Assembly: GCA_016188005.1 (NCBI GenBank)
Contig: JACPIQ010000004.1
Location: forward strand, 16,650 to 80,649
Source of the DNA: Candidatus Rokuibacteriota bacterium
GTDB taxonomy: Bacteria; Methylomirabilota; Methylomirabilia; Rokubacteriales; CSP1-6
Direction: 5' to 3'
Length of the DNA: 64,000 nt
Part shown: positions 23,306-31,750 of the stretch, piece after piece
Position numbering within the stretch: position 1 is the first letter of the stretch
How the letters are laid out: each line of letters opens with the position of its first letter
The notes under the pieces: model-generated
What the model saw: the letters and a program-made list of their open reading frames with translations, nothing else
Database searches by the model: none
What the model was told of the DNA's origin: nothing
Position numbers and translations under genes: made by a program

Positions 23306-24379
23306 GTGGCGATGGGGTGGGCGCGCATGGCGGGACCGGAGCTGCCCTCCTTTCACGGGATCATCGGCCGGAGCGCGGCGATGCTGGCGCTGGGCCGGGA
23401 CATCGAGACGTTCGCGCCGCACGATGTACCCATTCTGATACAGGGGGAGTCGGGGACCGGGAAGGAACTGGTGGCCCGGGCCATCTGCCGCGTGAGTCGG
23501 CGGCGCGAGCGCCCGTTCAAGGTGGTCAACTGCGGCGCCCTCGCGCGCGAGCTGCTCCTGAGCCAGCTGTTTGGCCACGAGCGGGGCGCCTTCACGGGCG
23601 CGGTGACGCAGAGGCGGGGGACCCTGGCACTTGCCCACGGCGGCACGGTGTTCCTGGACGAGGTCGGGGAACTGCTGCCGGAGGCGCAGGTGGCGCTGCT
23701 CCGGTTTCTCCAGGAGGGGACGATCGAGCCGCTGGGTTCCTCCCAGCCGGTGGAAGTCGACGTTCGGATCATCGCCGCGACTCATCGGGACCTCGAGGGC
23801 ATGGTCGCGGCGGGGAGCTTCCGCGAGGACCTCTACTACCGCCTCCGGTGGGTGGTCTTCAAGGTCCCGCCGCTCCGGGAGCGCCGCGAGGACATCCCCC
23901 TGCTGGCCGAGCACTTACGGGTCGCGTTCAACGCGCAGTTCGGGCTCACGGTCGCCGGGTTCAGCCCGATGACAGTGGCGCTCCTTGACGACCATCCCTG
24001 GCCAGGCAACGTGCGCGACCTCGAGGCTGTGGTGGCCCGGGCCGCGATCTCCCGGGCGAGCGGCGTGATCGAGCCTGAGGATCTCGCGATGCCCGGGCGC
24101 CCGGCCCCTGGGGCGAAGGCGCCAGGCAGGCGCCCGGGGCGCGCGCCCGACGGAGCGGAGTCCTTGACCTGGCCCGCACAGGAGGCCCTGCGGATGGCCG
24201 CTGCCCGCGGCGAAGTGCGGCGCGCCGATGTGATGCAGCGCTGTGGGGTCTCGCGGGAGCTGGCGCGGCGCACCCTCGTTGACCTCGTCCGGCAGGGCCT
24301 CCTTCGGCGTATTGGCGTCGGCCGTGGGCGCGGGATCCACTACGTCCGGCTGCGGGCTCGGGCCGCTCGCAGTCAGTGA
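23306..24379 (+). CDS. Stand-alone sigma-54-type AAA+ activator with winged-helix-like C-terminus
   Basis: The 357-residue protein lacks a receiver or sensor domain. It has a complete sigma-54-interacting AAA+ domain: Walker A GESGTGKE, the intact GAFTGA loop, Walker B TVFLDEVGE, the R-finger region and the WPGNVRDLE sensor II. Instead of the usual Fis-type helix-turn-helix, the last 60 residues (VRRADVMQRCGVSRELARRTLVDLVRQG ... GRGIHYVRL) look like a winged helix of the MarR/GntR style. The start could be GTG 23306, ATG 23312 or ATG 23327; the domain begins soon after, so it barely matters. It probably controls the island from a sigma-54 promoter, or acts as a PspF-like stress activator. Confidence 0.85.
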   Translation: MAMGWARMAGPELPSFHGIIGRSAAMLALGRDIETFAPHDVPILIQGESGTGKELVARAICRVSRRRERPFKVVNCGALARELLLSQLFGHERGAFTGAVTQRRGTLALAHGGTVFLDEVGELLPEAQVALLRFLQEGTIEPLGSSQPVEVDVRIIAATHRDLEGMVAAGSFREDLYYRLRWVVFKVPPLRERREDIPLLAEHLRVAFNAQFGLTVAGFSPMTVALLDDHPWPGNVRDLEAVVARAAISRASGVIEPEDLAMPGRPAPGAKAPGRRPGRAPDGAESLTWPAQEALRMAAARGEVRRADVMQRCGVSRELARRTLVDLVRQGLLRRIGVGRGRGIHYVRLRARAARSQ

Positions 24380-24569
24380 TGGCCGCGCGCGCGTCTTCTG
24401 GTGGGAAACGCAACGGGTGGCCGAGAAAGCGCACGAAAACGCAATGGCCTTGAAGGGACGCGAGGTGCGCCTGTGTCGGTGACCGCGCTCTGGCGTGCAA
24501 CGGCGCGCCCTTGGAGCGTACCCGCCTCGCTCCCGGCCGCCGGCACGGGCCTTGCCGGTCCCCGTTGGC

Positions 24570-25103
24570 ATGCGCGCGATTCGAGGGCAGGCCCGCGGTC
24601 AGCAGCACGAGGAGGATCGAGGTGATGACCGGGCCAGGCCGGCCGCGCGGCGTCTCCTCAGCCCGGACGATGCGGCCACCTACCTCGGGCTCGGGAGCCG
24701 CTGGGCTGTGCGGCGGCTGGTCGTGGGAGGCCAGATCCCCGTGGTGCGGTTTGCGGGGAAGTGGCGCTTCGACGTCCGGGACCTCGACGCGTTCATCGCG
24801 GCCCACAGGAGCCCGCCTGGCAGCGATCTGCCTGAGGCGATTCGGACGCCGCCGCCGCGCGGGCCCCGTCCCGGATCGACACCGCGTGCCCGTCTCGCGC
24901 CGTTCCCCTCTCGCGGGCGACAGTTTGGTGACAGATCGGTGACACCCCGTGCGCAAGTGCTTGATCCAGCGGGGCTGGAGGAGGGGGCAACGGATAATCA
25001 ATCCGGTGCGCCGGCCCGGATTGATTCTCGTTTACAGGCTTCGGAGGCGGTGGTAGACAGGCCTCGCAGCATTGCTTCAGGAGGCGTCGCGGATGACCCG
25101 TAG
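24570..25103 (+). CDS. Excisionase-like helix-turn-helix protein (start uncertain)
   Basis: The core LLSPDDAATYLGLGSRWAVR plus a wing ending FDVRDLDAFIAAHR is a MerR/excisionase-type DNA-binding domain (helix_turn_helix_17). It ends 11 bases inside the integrase gene, the normal place for an Xis-like directionality factor. The best ribosome-binding site (AGGAGG at about 24611) points to an ATG at 24624, but that ATG is in another frame (MTGPGRPRG), which suggests a single-base indel near 24650. The ATG used here, at 24570, is the nearest in frame. The C-terminal 90 residues are Pro/Arg-rich and may be a read-through tail. Confidence 0.6.
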   Translation: MRAIRGQARGQQHEEDRGDDRARPAARRLLSPDDAATYLGLGSRWAVRRLVVGGQIPVVRFAGKWRFDVRDLDAFIAAHRSPPGSDLPEAIRTPPPRGPRPGSTPRARLAPFPSRGRQFGDRSVTPRAQVLDPAGLEEGATDNQSGAPARIDSRLQASEAVVDRPRSIASGGVADDP

Positions 25104-26169
25104 AGCGAGAAAAGGGTCGGGGCATCTCTACCGCCGGAGCCGCGTCTGGTGGATCAAGTGGACCGACGCCACCGGCAAGGCCCACTTCCGTTCCTCCGGG
25201 ACCGCGGATCGCGCCGTCGCGGCCACGATGCTCCGCGAGCAGGTCGCCCACAGGGACCGAGGCATGCCCGTCCTGCCCGACCCTCGCCGCCTCTTCATCG
25301 AGACGCTGCTCGACAACCTCATGACGGAGTACCGCGCCAATGGCCGGCGCAGCATCGACCGCGTGGACCTCTCCCGGCGGCACCTGCTCCATTACTTCCG
25401 TGGGCACTCCGCGGCGAGCGTCACGGGCGCCGACATTCCTCGGTACGCGGACCGTCGACTGAACGAGAAGGCTTCGCCGGCGACCATCAACCGCGAGCTC
25501 GCGGCCTTGCGCCGCGCCTTCAGCCTGGCCGTGCGCCAGGGGTTGCTCCTCGTGGCCCCGTCGATTCCGGCGCTGCGCGAGGACAACGTGCGCACCGGGT
25601 TCTTCGAGCCCGAGCAGTTCGCCGCCGTCTGCGGCCGCCTGGGCGAGGTGGAGGCCGACATCGCCCGGTTCTGCTACCACACCGGCTGGCGGAGCAGGTC
25701 CGAGGTCTATCCGCTGACCTGGGCCCAGGTGGACTGGGCTGGCGGGTTGATCCGTCTCGAGCCGGGGACCACGAAGAACCGCGACGGGCGCTCGTTCCCG
25801 ATCACGCCGGCCCTGCGCACTGTGCTCGAGCGGCGGCTGGACTTCACGCGGCGGTGCGAGCGCTCGCAGGGCCGGATCATCCCGTGGGTTTTCCACCGGA
25901 AGGGCCAGCCGGTCAAGACGATGGCGAAGTCGTGGCAGACGGCATGCACGAACGCGGGCGTGCCCGGCCGCTTCCTCCATGACCTCCGGCGCACCGCGGT
26001 CCGGAACCTGGAGCGCGCCGGGGTCTCGCGGTCCGTCGCCATGAAGATGACCGGGCACAAGACCGAGTCGGTGTACCGCCGCTACGCGATCGTGAGCGAG
26101 AGCGATCTCCGCGAGGCCGGGGCGAAGCTCGCGGCGCTAGGCCCACACGTGGGCCAGATGAGGTCGTAA
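25093..26169 (+). CDS. Tyrosine recombinase (phage-type integrase)
   Basis: The 358-residue protein carries the tyrosine-recombinase residues Arg200 (GWRSRSE), His296-x-x-Arg299 (HDLRR), His322 (GHKTE) and the nucleophile Tyr331 (VYRRY). An N-terminal SAM-like core-binding domain spans about residues 55-150, and the first 50 residues form an arm-binding beta region (GSGHLYRRSRVWWIKW). The ATG at 25093 has AGGAGG upstream and overlaps the excisionase-like frame. It lies at the right edge of the island, 470 bp from tRNA-Sec. It does not have the extra helix seen in integron integrases, so it is not a candidate IntI for the attC array at 41-43 kb. Confidence 0.92.
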   Translation: MTRRARKGSGHLYRRSRVWWIKWTDATGKAHFRSSGTADRAVAATMLREQVAHRDRGMPVLPDPRRLFIETLLDNLMTEYRANGRRSIDRVDLSRRHLLHYFRGHSAASVTGADIPRYADRRLNEKASPATINRELAALRRAFSLAVRQGLLLVAPSIPALREDNVRTGFFEPEQFAAVCGRLGEVEADIARFCYHTGWRSRSEVYPLTWAQVDWAGGLIRLEPGTTKNRDGRSFPITPALRTVLERRLDFTRRCERSQGRIIPWVFHRKGQPVKTMAKSWQTACTNAGVPGRFLHDLRRTAVRNLERAGVSRSVAMKMTGHKTESVYRRYAIVSESDLREAGAKLAALGPHVGQMRS

Positions 26170-26195
26170 CATTCAGCCTCGCCCCCCCCCTCCTG

Positions 26196-26510
26196 TTAGG
26201 TGCCCGCGTTCGTGTCGGCGGGCGCGCGGGCGGCACGAGTTCGCGCTGAACCTCTGCCGCGGTGCTCGCTCAGCCGGTGCTCCTGCCTATAGACCTCTTC
26301 CCCGGTCTCAGGGTCCGTGATCCGCTTCGAGTACCAGTCGTTCGCCCAATCGATCAGCCAGTCGATCCGCAGCCATCTGCCCGTCTTACGCTCGAAGTGG
26401 TCCCCGACCCTGCGCTCGGAACTGACCTTCGGCTTGCCCGCCTCGCGGATCCTGATGCGCACGTGCTCCTTGAGGTTCACGGTGTCTGCTCCCTGTAGCT
26501 CCAAATTCAT
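26196..26510 (-). CDS. Hypothetical protein, convergent with the integrase
   Basis: The 104-residue protein (ATG at 26510, GGAG ribosome-binding site) is highly charged: MNLELQGADTVNLKEHVRIR, then an aromatic stretch (WLRIDWLIDWANDWYSKR) and an Arg-rich tail. I do not recognise a family; two Trp-rich repeats give it a conserved look. It ends 26 bp from the integrase stop and is the last open frame before tRNA-Sec. It could be an island gene or the first chromosomal gene. Confidence 0.5.
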   Translation of the reverse strand: MNLELQGADTVNLKEHVRIRIREAGKPKVSSERRVGDHFERKTGRWLRIDWLIDWANDWYSKRITDPETGEEVYRQEHRLSEHRGRGSARTRAARAPADTNAGT

Positions 26511-26533
26511 GGTTGGCTCCAGTGCCCCTGTCA

Positions 26534-26573
26534 CCAGGATAAGTTACAATTTGGGCCAGATAAGTTACAGTTT
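26534..26573. repeat. Two tandem direct repeats next to tRNA-Sec
   Basis: ATAAGTTACA flanked by CCAG and TTT occurs twice, at 26534-26552 and 26556-26573, with one inserted G in the first copy and an A/G difference. They are AT-rich against a GC-rich background and 22 bases (two helical turns) apart, as expected for operator or recombinase arm sites. They could control the divergent gene at 26196-26510 or be bound by the integrase. Confidence 0.55.
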
Positions 26574-26635
26574 CGTTCCCCGTCGGCCGGTGGTGGTACA
26601 CTCACTTTGCTGATTTGGCAGGCAGTTAGCCTCAC

Positions 26636-26733
26636 GGAAGCGTTTGCGGCGCCGGTGCACGCCCCGGACTTCAAATCCGGTGTCCGGCTCTAGACAAGTC
26701 GGAGGTGGGTTCGACTCCCACACGCTTCCGCCA
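26636..26733 (+). tRNA. selC: tRNA-Sec (anticodon UCA)
   Basis: An 8-bp acceptor stem (GGAAGCGT with ACGCTTCC), a discriminator G and an encoded CCA bound the gene. The anticodon stem CCGGA/TCCGG encloses CTTCAAA with anticodon TCA at 26671-26673. A long variable arm (TGTCCGGCTCTAGACAAG region) and the T arm GTGGGTTCGACTCCCAC follow. The 8-bp acceptor stem, long extra arm and UCA anticodon together identify selenocysteine tRNA. selA and selB lie 1.4 and 2.8 kb downstream on the same strand. Confidence 0.97.
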
Positions 26734-26758
26734 CATCGACTCCGAGGGGAGCACGCGC

Positions 26759-27325
26759 ATGGCAAAGGGGGCAAAGGACACGAAGCGCCTCGACGATCGG
26801 CCCCGTCAGGTCTCGAGCGCCGGGCGGCGGCAGCGGCGCTGGATCATCGGCATCGCGGCAGCCGTGATCGTGGCGGCGGGCGTGGGGTACTTCGGCTACG
26901 AGGCGGGGGCCAATCGCCCGGGCGTGGAGATGCCGGATCAAGGCAATCTCCACATCCAGACAGGGAGCGAGCCCCACGTGCCCTACAACTCCGATCCGCC
27001 GACCTCGGGCCCGCACCTGCCCTACCTCGCGCCGTGGGGCGTCCACACCGAGCCCGTCGCGAAGGAGCTCCAGGTGCACAACCTCGAGGATGGCGGCGTC
27101 ATGGTCCAGTACAGCTGCCCGCAGGGGTGCCCGGAGCTGGTGGAGAAGCTCAGCGCCGTCGTCTCGCAGTACCCCGACAAGGTGATTCTCGCGCCCTACC
27201 CGGGCCTGAAGACCCGCATCGCGCTGACGGCGTGGAGGCGGATCGACGCCTTCGAGGACTTCGACGCGGCGCGCATCCACCGTTTCATCAAGGCGTATCG
27301 CGGGATTGATCACCACCGGGGGTAG
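26759..27325 (+). CDS. DUF3105 membrane-anchored protein
   Basis: The 188-residue protein has one membrane helix (about residues 28-49, WIIGIAAAVIVAAGVGYFGY) after a charged cytoplasmic start. Its extracytoplasmic part contains the DUF3105 pattern: YNSDPPTSGPHLPYLAPWGV, then LQVHNLEDGGVMVQY and a Cys pair in CPQGCPE. The family is common in many phyla and of unknown function; conserved His and Cys residues suggest metal or copper handling. The ATG at 26759 follows GAGGGGAGC, 25 bases after tRNA-Sec, so it may be transcribed with the tRNA. Confidence 0.85.
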   Translation: MAKGAKDTKRLDDRPRQVSSAGRRQRRWIIGIAAAVIVAAGVGYFGYEAGANRPGVEMPDQGNLHIQTGSEPHVPYNSDPPTSGPHLPYLAPWGVHTEPVAKELQVHNLEDGGVMVQYSCPQGCPELVEKLSAVVSQYPDKVILAPYPGLKTRIALTAWRRIDAFEDFDAARIHRFIKAYRGIDHHRG

Positions 27326-27334
27326 AATGGCGCC

Positions 27335-27838
27335 ATGTGGGGGCCCGCTCGTCCCTCGCCTCTGGCGGCCCTGGCCCTGGCCGCGCTCGGCGTGATCGCC
27401 CTCGGGGCGTGCGCGCGTCCCTTCATCTCGCCCATCCTGCCCCCGCCCTATCGCGACGAGGTGGAGGCCCCGTACGACGCGACGTGGAAGGCGCTGATCC
27501 GCGCGCTGGCCGTGGACAACGTGCCGCTGCGCACCGTGGCCAAGGACTCGGGCGTCATCTCCTCCGACGACATCGTCTCCCCCATCGGGGTCTTCGCCGA
27601 CTGCGGCCGGCTGGGGGCGGTGGCGCTGGAGGGCGAGGCCCTCGTGACCTTCACGGTGTTCGTGCAGTCCAACGGCAGGAGCGCCACCGATGTCCAGGTC
27701 AACGCCAAGATGCGCACTCAGGCCCACCGCCGCGGCGACTCGGGCAGGCTCCGCTCCGAGCCGGTCTACCAGTGCGCCTCCACGGGGCGCTGGGAAGCGA
27801 ACCTGGTGGACGTGGTCCGGCGGCTGGTGAAGGAGTAG
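27335..27838 (+). CDS. Lipoprotein of unknown function
   Basis: The 167-residue product has a signal peptide and lipobox LGAC with Cys26, so it should be lipid-anchored in the envelope. The mature part contains YDATWKALIRALAVDNV followed by beta-rich sequence (TVAKDSGVISSDDI, VTFTVFVQ, DVQVNAKM), similar to NlpC/BamC-like lipoproteins with one alpha/beta domain. A TAGAAT hexamer ends six bases before the ATG and no ribosome-binding site is visible, so the transcript may be leaderless. A cysteine pair (Cys in ADCGR and in YQCAS) could form a disulfide. Confidence 0.75.
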   Translation: MWGPARPSPLAALALAALGVIALGACARPFISPILPPPYRDEVEAPYDATWKALIRALAVDNVPLRTVAKDSGVISSDDIVSPIGVFADCGRLGAVALEGEALVTFTVFVQSNGRSATDVQVNAKMRTQAHRRGDSGRLRSEPVYQCASTGRWEANLVDVVRRLVKE

Positions 27839-27843
27839 CCGCC

Positions 27844-28131
27844 GTGCCGCCCCGGCTGCCCGAGCTGATCCGGCGCGCGCGTCGCCTGGCGCTGCAGCGG
27901 GATCGCCTGGTCCACGAGCTGGCACGCGAGTGGACGACGGCGCTCAAGGGGCAGGGCTTCTCGCCGAGGGACCTGGACGAGCTCTGGGCGGGACTCACCG
28001 AGGAGGCCGTCCGGCGCCTGCAGCGGACGCCGGCGGGGAACGTCGGGGTGGAGGCGCTCCGCCGGGAGGCGAACGAGGTGATCGCCCGGGTGAAGGAGCG
28101 CGTGGAGACTGGCCTTGCCGCGGGAGGATGA
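27844..28131 (+). CDS. Small helical protein upstream of selA
   Basis: A GTG start six bases after the lipoprotein stop gives a 95-residue, all-helical, Arg-rich protein (LIRRARRLALQRDRLVHELA ... [17 protein letters not shown]). The 3' end overlaps selA by 17 bases if selA starts at its TTG. The family is not recognised. Its operon position suggests coupled expression with selA rather than a defined selenium role. Confidence 0.55.
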   Translation: MPPRLPELIRRARRLALQRDRLVHELAREWTTALKGQGFSPRDLDELWAGLTEEAVRRLQRTPAGNVGVEALRREANEVIARVKERVETGLAAGG

Positions 28132-29536
28132 GGGGAAGAGCGGCCCCCGCCTCAGGGAGGCGCTCCGGAGACTCCCGTCGGTGGACGCCATCCTCGGGGC
28201 GCTCGGGTCGGAGCACGCCATCCGCGGTATCCCGCGCCGGCGCGTGACGGAGGCGGTGCGTGAGGCGCTGGCCCGGGAGCGGCGGCGGCTGCTCGGGGCG
28301 GGGGAGGCCCCGGGGGAGACCGCCGACGCGCTCGAGATCGGCCGTCGCGTGGTCGCCGAGCTCACGCGGGCAGGCGCCTTCTCGCTCGCCCCGCTGATCA
28401 ACGCCACGGGCGTCGTGCTCCACACCAACCTGGGGCGCGCGCTCCTGTCGCCGCTGGCCCAGGAGCGGCTCCTGGGCGTGGCCGCCGCCTACTCCAATCT
28501 CGAGATGGACATCGCCACGAAGGAGCGCGGCTCGCGCTATGCCCACGTGGCGGGGCTGCTGCGCCGGCTCACGGGCGCGGAGGCCTCGCTCGTCGTCAAC
28601 AACAACGCCGCGGCGGTGCTCCTCGCGCTGGAGAGCCTGGCGCGCGGCAAGGAGGTGATCGTCTCCCGTGGCGAGCTCATCGAGATCGGCGGCGAGTTCC
28701 GCATCCCCGACATCATGCGCCGCTCCGGGGCCGTGCTGCGGGAGGTGGGCACGACGAACCGCACCCACCTCAAGGACTATGTCAATGCAATGGGCCCGGA
28801 GACGGGCCTCATCCTGAAGGTGCACACCTCCAACTACCGGGTGGTGGGCTTCACCGCCGCCGTGTCGTCGCGGGAGCTGGTGGAGCTGGGCCGCGCCCGC
28901 GGCATCCCCGTCATGGAGGACCTGGGCTCGGGGTGCCTGGTTGACCTGAGGCCCCACGGGTTCCCCTGGGAGCCCACGGTGCCCGAGGTGGTCGCCTCCG
29001 GCGTGGACCTGGTCTCCTTCTCCGGGGACAAGCTCCTCGGCGGGCCCCAGGCGGGGATCCTGGTTGGGCGCGCCGATCTCATCGACCGGCTCGCCCAGAA
29101 CCCGGTGAACCGCGCGCTCCGCATCGACAAGTTCACGATCGCGGCGCTGGAGGCGACGCTCTACGCCTACGAGGCGGGCACGGCGCTGGCGACGATCCCC
29201 ACCCTTCGCATGCTGACCGAGCCCTTGGCCGCGATCCGCCGGCGGGCCCGGGGGCTCCTCCGCCGCCTCCCCGCCGAGGTGCAGCGGGCCCTCGGCGCCG
29301 AGGTCGTCGAGGCGCGTTCCCAGGTGGGCGGGGGGGCCCTGCCGACGGTGGAGCTGCCGACGGCGGCGCTGGCGCTGGGCACGGCCGCCCGCCCGGCCCG
29401 AGCGCTCGACGAGGCCCTTCGCGCGGCGCGGCCGCCCGTGCTCGGGCGGCTGCTGGACGACCGGCTGCTGCTGGACTGCCGCACCGTCCTGCCGGCGGAC
29501 ATCCCCGCGCTGGCCCGTGCCGTTTCCTCCTTGTAG
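28115..29536 (+). CDS. selA: L-seryl-tRNA(Sec) selenium transferase
   Basis: SelA is the PLP enzyme that converts Ser-tRNA(Sec) to Sec-tRNA(Sec) with selenophosphate. Length is 473 residues, as usual. The N-terminal helical tRNA-binding domain ([14 protein letters not shown] ...) is followed by [17 protein letters not shown], the [11 protein letters not shown] core and the PLP lysine Lys306 in [14 protein letters not shown]. The TTG at 28115 is used because it best fits the family start ([12 protein letters not shown]); no better ATG is in frame. selB starts directly after the stop codon with no spacer, so the two are one transcription unit. Selenophosphate synthase (selD) is not in this window. 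Confidence 0.96.
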   Translation: MPREDEGKSGPRLREALRRLPSVDAILGALGSEHAIRGIPRRRVTEAVREALARERRRLLGAGEAPGETADALEIGRRVVAELTRAGAFSLAPLINATGVVLHTNLGRALLSPLAQERLLGVAAAYSNLEMDIATKERGSRYAHVAGLLRRLTGAEASLVVNNNAAAVLLALESLARGKEVIVSRGELIEIGGEFRIPDIMRRSGAVLREVGTTNRTHLKDYVNAMGPETGLILKVHTSNYRVVGFTAAVSSRELVELGRARGIPVMEDLGSGCLVDLRPHGFPWEPTVPEVVASGVDLVSFSGDKLLGGPQAGILVGRADLIDRLAQNPVNRALRIDKFTIAALEATLYAYEAGTALATIPTLRMLTEPLAAIRRRARGLLRRLPAEVQRALGAEVVEARSQVGGGALPTVELPTAALALGTAARPARALDEALRAARPPVLGRLLDDRLLLDCRTVLPADIPALARAVSSL

Positions 29537-31438
29537 ATGAAGCACGTCGTCGTCGGGACCGCGGGGCACATCGACCACGGCAAGACCTCGCTCGTCAAGG
29601 CGCTGACGGGCACGGACACCGACCGCCTCCCCGAGGAGAAGGCCCGCGGCATCACCATCGACCTGGGCTTCGCCTTCCTCGAGGAGCCCGACGGGCTCAC
29701 CATCGAGATCGTGGACGTCCCCGGCCACGAGCGCTTCGTCAAGAACATGCTCGCCGGGGTGGGTGGCATCGACCTCGCGCTGCTGGTCATCGCCGCCGAC
29801 GAGGGCGTGATGCCCCAGACCCGCGAGCACCTGGCCATCTGCTCCCTCCTGCACATCAAGACCGGGCTCGTGGCGCTCACGAAGACCGACATGGCGGAGC
29901 CCGACTGGGTCGAGCTGGTGCGCGACGACGTGGCCCGGCTCCTCGAGGGCACCTTCCTCCGGGGCTGCCCCATCGTGCCGGTGTCGTCCAAGACGGGCGA
30001 GGGCCTCGCCGCGCTGCGTGCGGCCCTCGTGGCGCTGGCGCGGGAGGTCCCGCCGAAAGGCACCGACCAGACGGCGCGGCTGCCCATCGACCGCGTCTTC
30101 ACCGTCCGGGGGTTCGGCACGGTGGTGACGGGCACGCTCACGGCCGGCCGTCTCGCGGTGGACGAGCGCGTCGAGGTGTACCCGCGGGGGCTCTCGTCCC
30201 GGGTGCGTGGGCTCCAGGTGCATGGGCATGCCGTCGAGCGGGCGGAGGCGGGACAGCGCACGGCCGTGAACCTGCAGGGCGTGGAGCGCGCCGCCATCGA
30301 GCGCGGGGATGTGCTGGCGCCGCCCGGAGCGCTCCTGCCGGCGCTCCTCCTGGACGCGACGCTCGAGCTCCTGGAGGACGCGCCGCGCCCGCTCAGGACG
30401 CGCGATCGCGTCCGCTTCCACGTGGGGACCCAGGAGGTGATGGCGCGCGTGCTCCTCGTGGGGCAGCCCGACCTCGCGCAGGGGCGCACCGCCTACGGCC
30501 GCTTCCGGCTCGAGAAGCCGGTCGTCGCCCTGCCAGGAGACCGCTACGTGATCCGCAGCTACTCGCCCATCGTGACGATCGGCGGCGGCACGCTGCTCGA
30601 CGTGGCGCCGCCCCGCTTCAAGCGGAAGGCCCCCGCGCTGCTGGCCCACCTCGAGCTGCTGGAGACGGGGACGCCCGCCCAGGTGATCGAGGAGCATCTC
30701 AAGCAGGCCGGCGCCGCGGGGCTCCATCTCGCCGACCTGCGCGCCCGGACGCCCTTCGGTCCCGACCGCCTGCGGGCGAGCCTCGCCGAGCTCCAGGGGT
30801 CCGGCGCCCTCCTGGCGGTGGACCGTGAGTGGTACATCCAGCGGGACGCCGGCGACCGGCTGCGCTCGGAGACGCTCGGCCTCCTCGAGGCCTTCCACCG
30901 GGAGAACCCGCTGCGCGGGGGCATCTCGCGGGAGGAGCTGCGGAGCCGGGCGGGGAATGCGCAGGAGCGGGTGTTCGCCCAGCTCCTCACGGCGCTGGAG
31001 GGGGAAGGGGTGGTGCGCAGCGAGCGCGATCAGGTGCGGCTGGCCTCGCACGCGATCCGGCTCAGCTCCGAGCAGCAGCGGGTCGTGGAAGGCGTCGAGG
31101 CCGAGTTCCGCCGCGCCGGTCCCGCGCCCCCGAGCCCCGAGGAGGCGCTCGGACGCTCCGGCGTCAAGGGGACGGAGAAGCACGAGCTCTTCCAGCTCCT
31201 CGTGGCGGATGGGCGGCTCGTACGCGTCAAGGAGTCGCTCTACTTCCACGCCGCGGCGCTCCAGGAGATCCAGGCAAAGCTCGTGGCGCACCTCAGGGCG
31301 CACCGGGAAATCGGACCAGCCGACATGAAGGACCTCCTGGGCGTGAGCCGGAAGTACGCCATCCCGCTCATGGAGTACTTCGACGCGCAGCGGGTGACGG
31401 TGCGCCAGGGCGAGCGCCGCGTCCTCCGCGGCGGGTAG
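29537..31438 (+). CDS. selB: Selenocysteine-specific elongation factor SelB
   Basis: The 633-residue protein has the SelB GTPase domain (GHIDHGKTS at residues 10-18, DVPGHERF, then the guanine-specificity TKTD), two beta-barrel domains ([15 protein letters not shown]) and four C-terminal winged-helix repeats that bind SECIS RNA (from about residue 375, ending [20 protein letters not shown]). It delivers Sec-tRNA(Sec) to UGA codons. The ATG is immediately after the selA TAG. No in-frame UGA gene with a SECIS-like hairpin was recognised nearby, so the client selenoproteins lie elsewhere. Confidence 0.97.
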   Translation: MKHVVVGTAGHIDHGKTSLVKALTGTDTDRLPEEKARGITIDLGFAFLEEPDGLTIEIVDVPGHERFVKNMLAGVGGIDLALLVIAADEGVMPQTREHLAICSLLHIKTGLVALTKTDMAEPDWVELVRDDVARLLEGTFLRGCPIVPVSSKTGEGLAALRAALVALAREVPPKGTDQTARLPIDRVFTVRGFGTVVTGTLTAGRLAVDERVEVYPRGLSSRVRGLQVHGHAVERAEAGQRTAVNLQGVERAAIERGDVLAPPGALLPALLLDATLELLEDAPRPLRTRDRVRFHVGTQEVMARVLLVGQPDLAQGRTAYGRFRLEKPVVALPGDRYVIRSYSPIVTIGGGTLLDVAPPRFKRKAPALLAHLELLETGTPAQVIEEHLKQAGAAGLHLADLRARTPFGPDRLRASLAELQGSGALLAVDREWYIQRDAGDRLRSETLGLLEAFHRENPLRGGISREELRSRAGNAQERVFAQLLTALEGEGVVRSERDQVRLASHAIRLSSEQQRVVEGVEAEFRRAGPAPPSPEEALGRSGVKGTEKHELFQLLVADGRLVRVKESLYFHAAALQEIQAKLVAHLRAHREIGPADMKDLLGVSRKYAIPLMEYFDAQRVTVRQGERRVLRGG

Positions 31439-31467
31439 CGCGCGGGGCCCCCCGGCGCCCCGTCTCG

Positions 31468-31496
31468 TTGACAACCCCCTGCGCCCAGCGTAGGGT
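31468..31496 (+). promoter_or_regulatory. Sigma-70-type promoter of tatA
   Basis: TTGACA (31468-31473), a 17-base spacer, then TAGGGT (31491-31496). Transcription would start around 31503, giving a roughly 30-base leader with an AAAGGAG ribosome-binding site before tatA. The perfect -35 and ideal spacing make it one of the two best promoters in the window. Confidence 0.65.
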
Positions 31497-31534
31497 AAGG
31501 GCGCCTCGGCAAGAGGAAAAAAAGGAGTCCTGCC

Positions 31535-31723
31535 ATGTTCGGTCTGGGGTATCAAGAGCTGCTGATCATACTCGTGATTGTCCTCATCCTCTTCGGGGCG
31601 CAGCGGCTGCCGGATCTGGCGCGCTCCCTGGGGTCGAGCGTGAAGGAGTTCAAGAAGGGCGTCGCCGAGATCAAGGACGACGGCAGCTCGGCGGCCAAGA
31701 AGGACGACGAGAAGAAGGCCTGA
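31535..31723 (+). CDS. tatA: Twin-arginine translocase subunit TatA
   Basis: The 62-residue protein has the TatA/E architecture: a short membrane helix ([17 protein letters not shown]), the FG hinge, the amphipathic helix [19 protein letters not shown] and a charged tail ending in Lys/Asp residues. TatA oligomers form the passage for folded proteins at the inner membrane. The AAAAAAAGGAG ribosome-binding site is strong. tatB and tatC are not adjacent, so this is an orphan tatA. Confidence 0.95.
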   Translation: MFGLGYQELLIILVIVLILFGAQRLPDLARSLGSSVKEFKKGVAEIKDDGSSAAKKDDEKKA

Positions 31724-31750
31724 CCCCCCCCCAGCCTCGCGCCGCCGCTC

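Noticed and set aside
25093..26169. The tyrosine recombinase as integrase of the cassette array
   Set aside because: It lacks the extra helix of IntI proteins, has an arm-binding N-terminus, sits 15 kb away across core genes and pairs with an excisionase-like gene.
26195..26201. GTTAGGT as a fourth integron-type boundary
   Set aside because: It matches GTTRRRY but no complementary left half or L boxes lie within 150 bp; a chance match.
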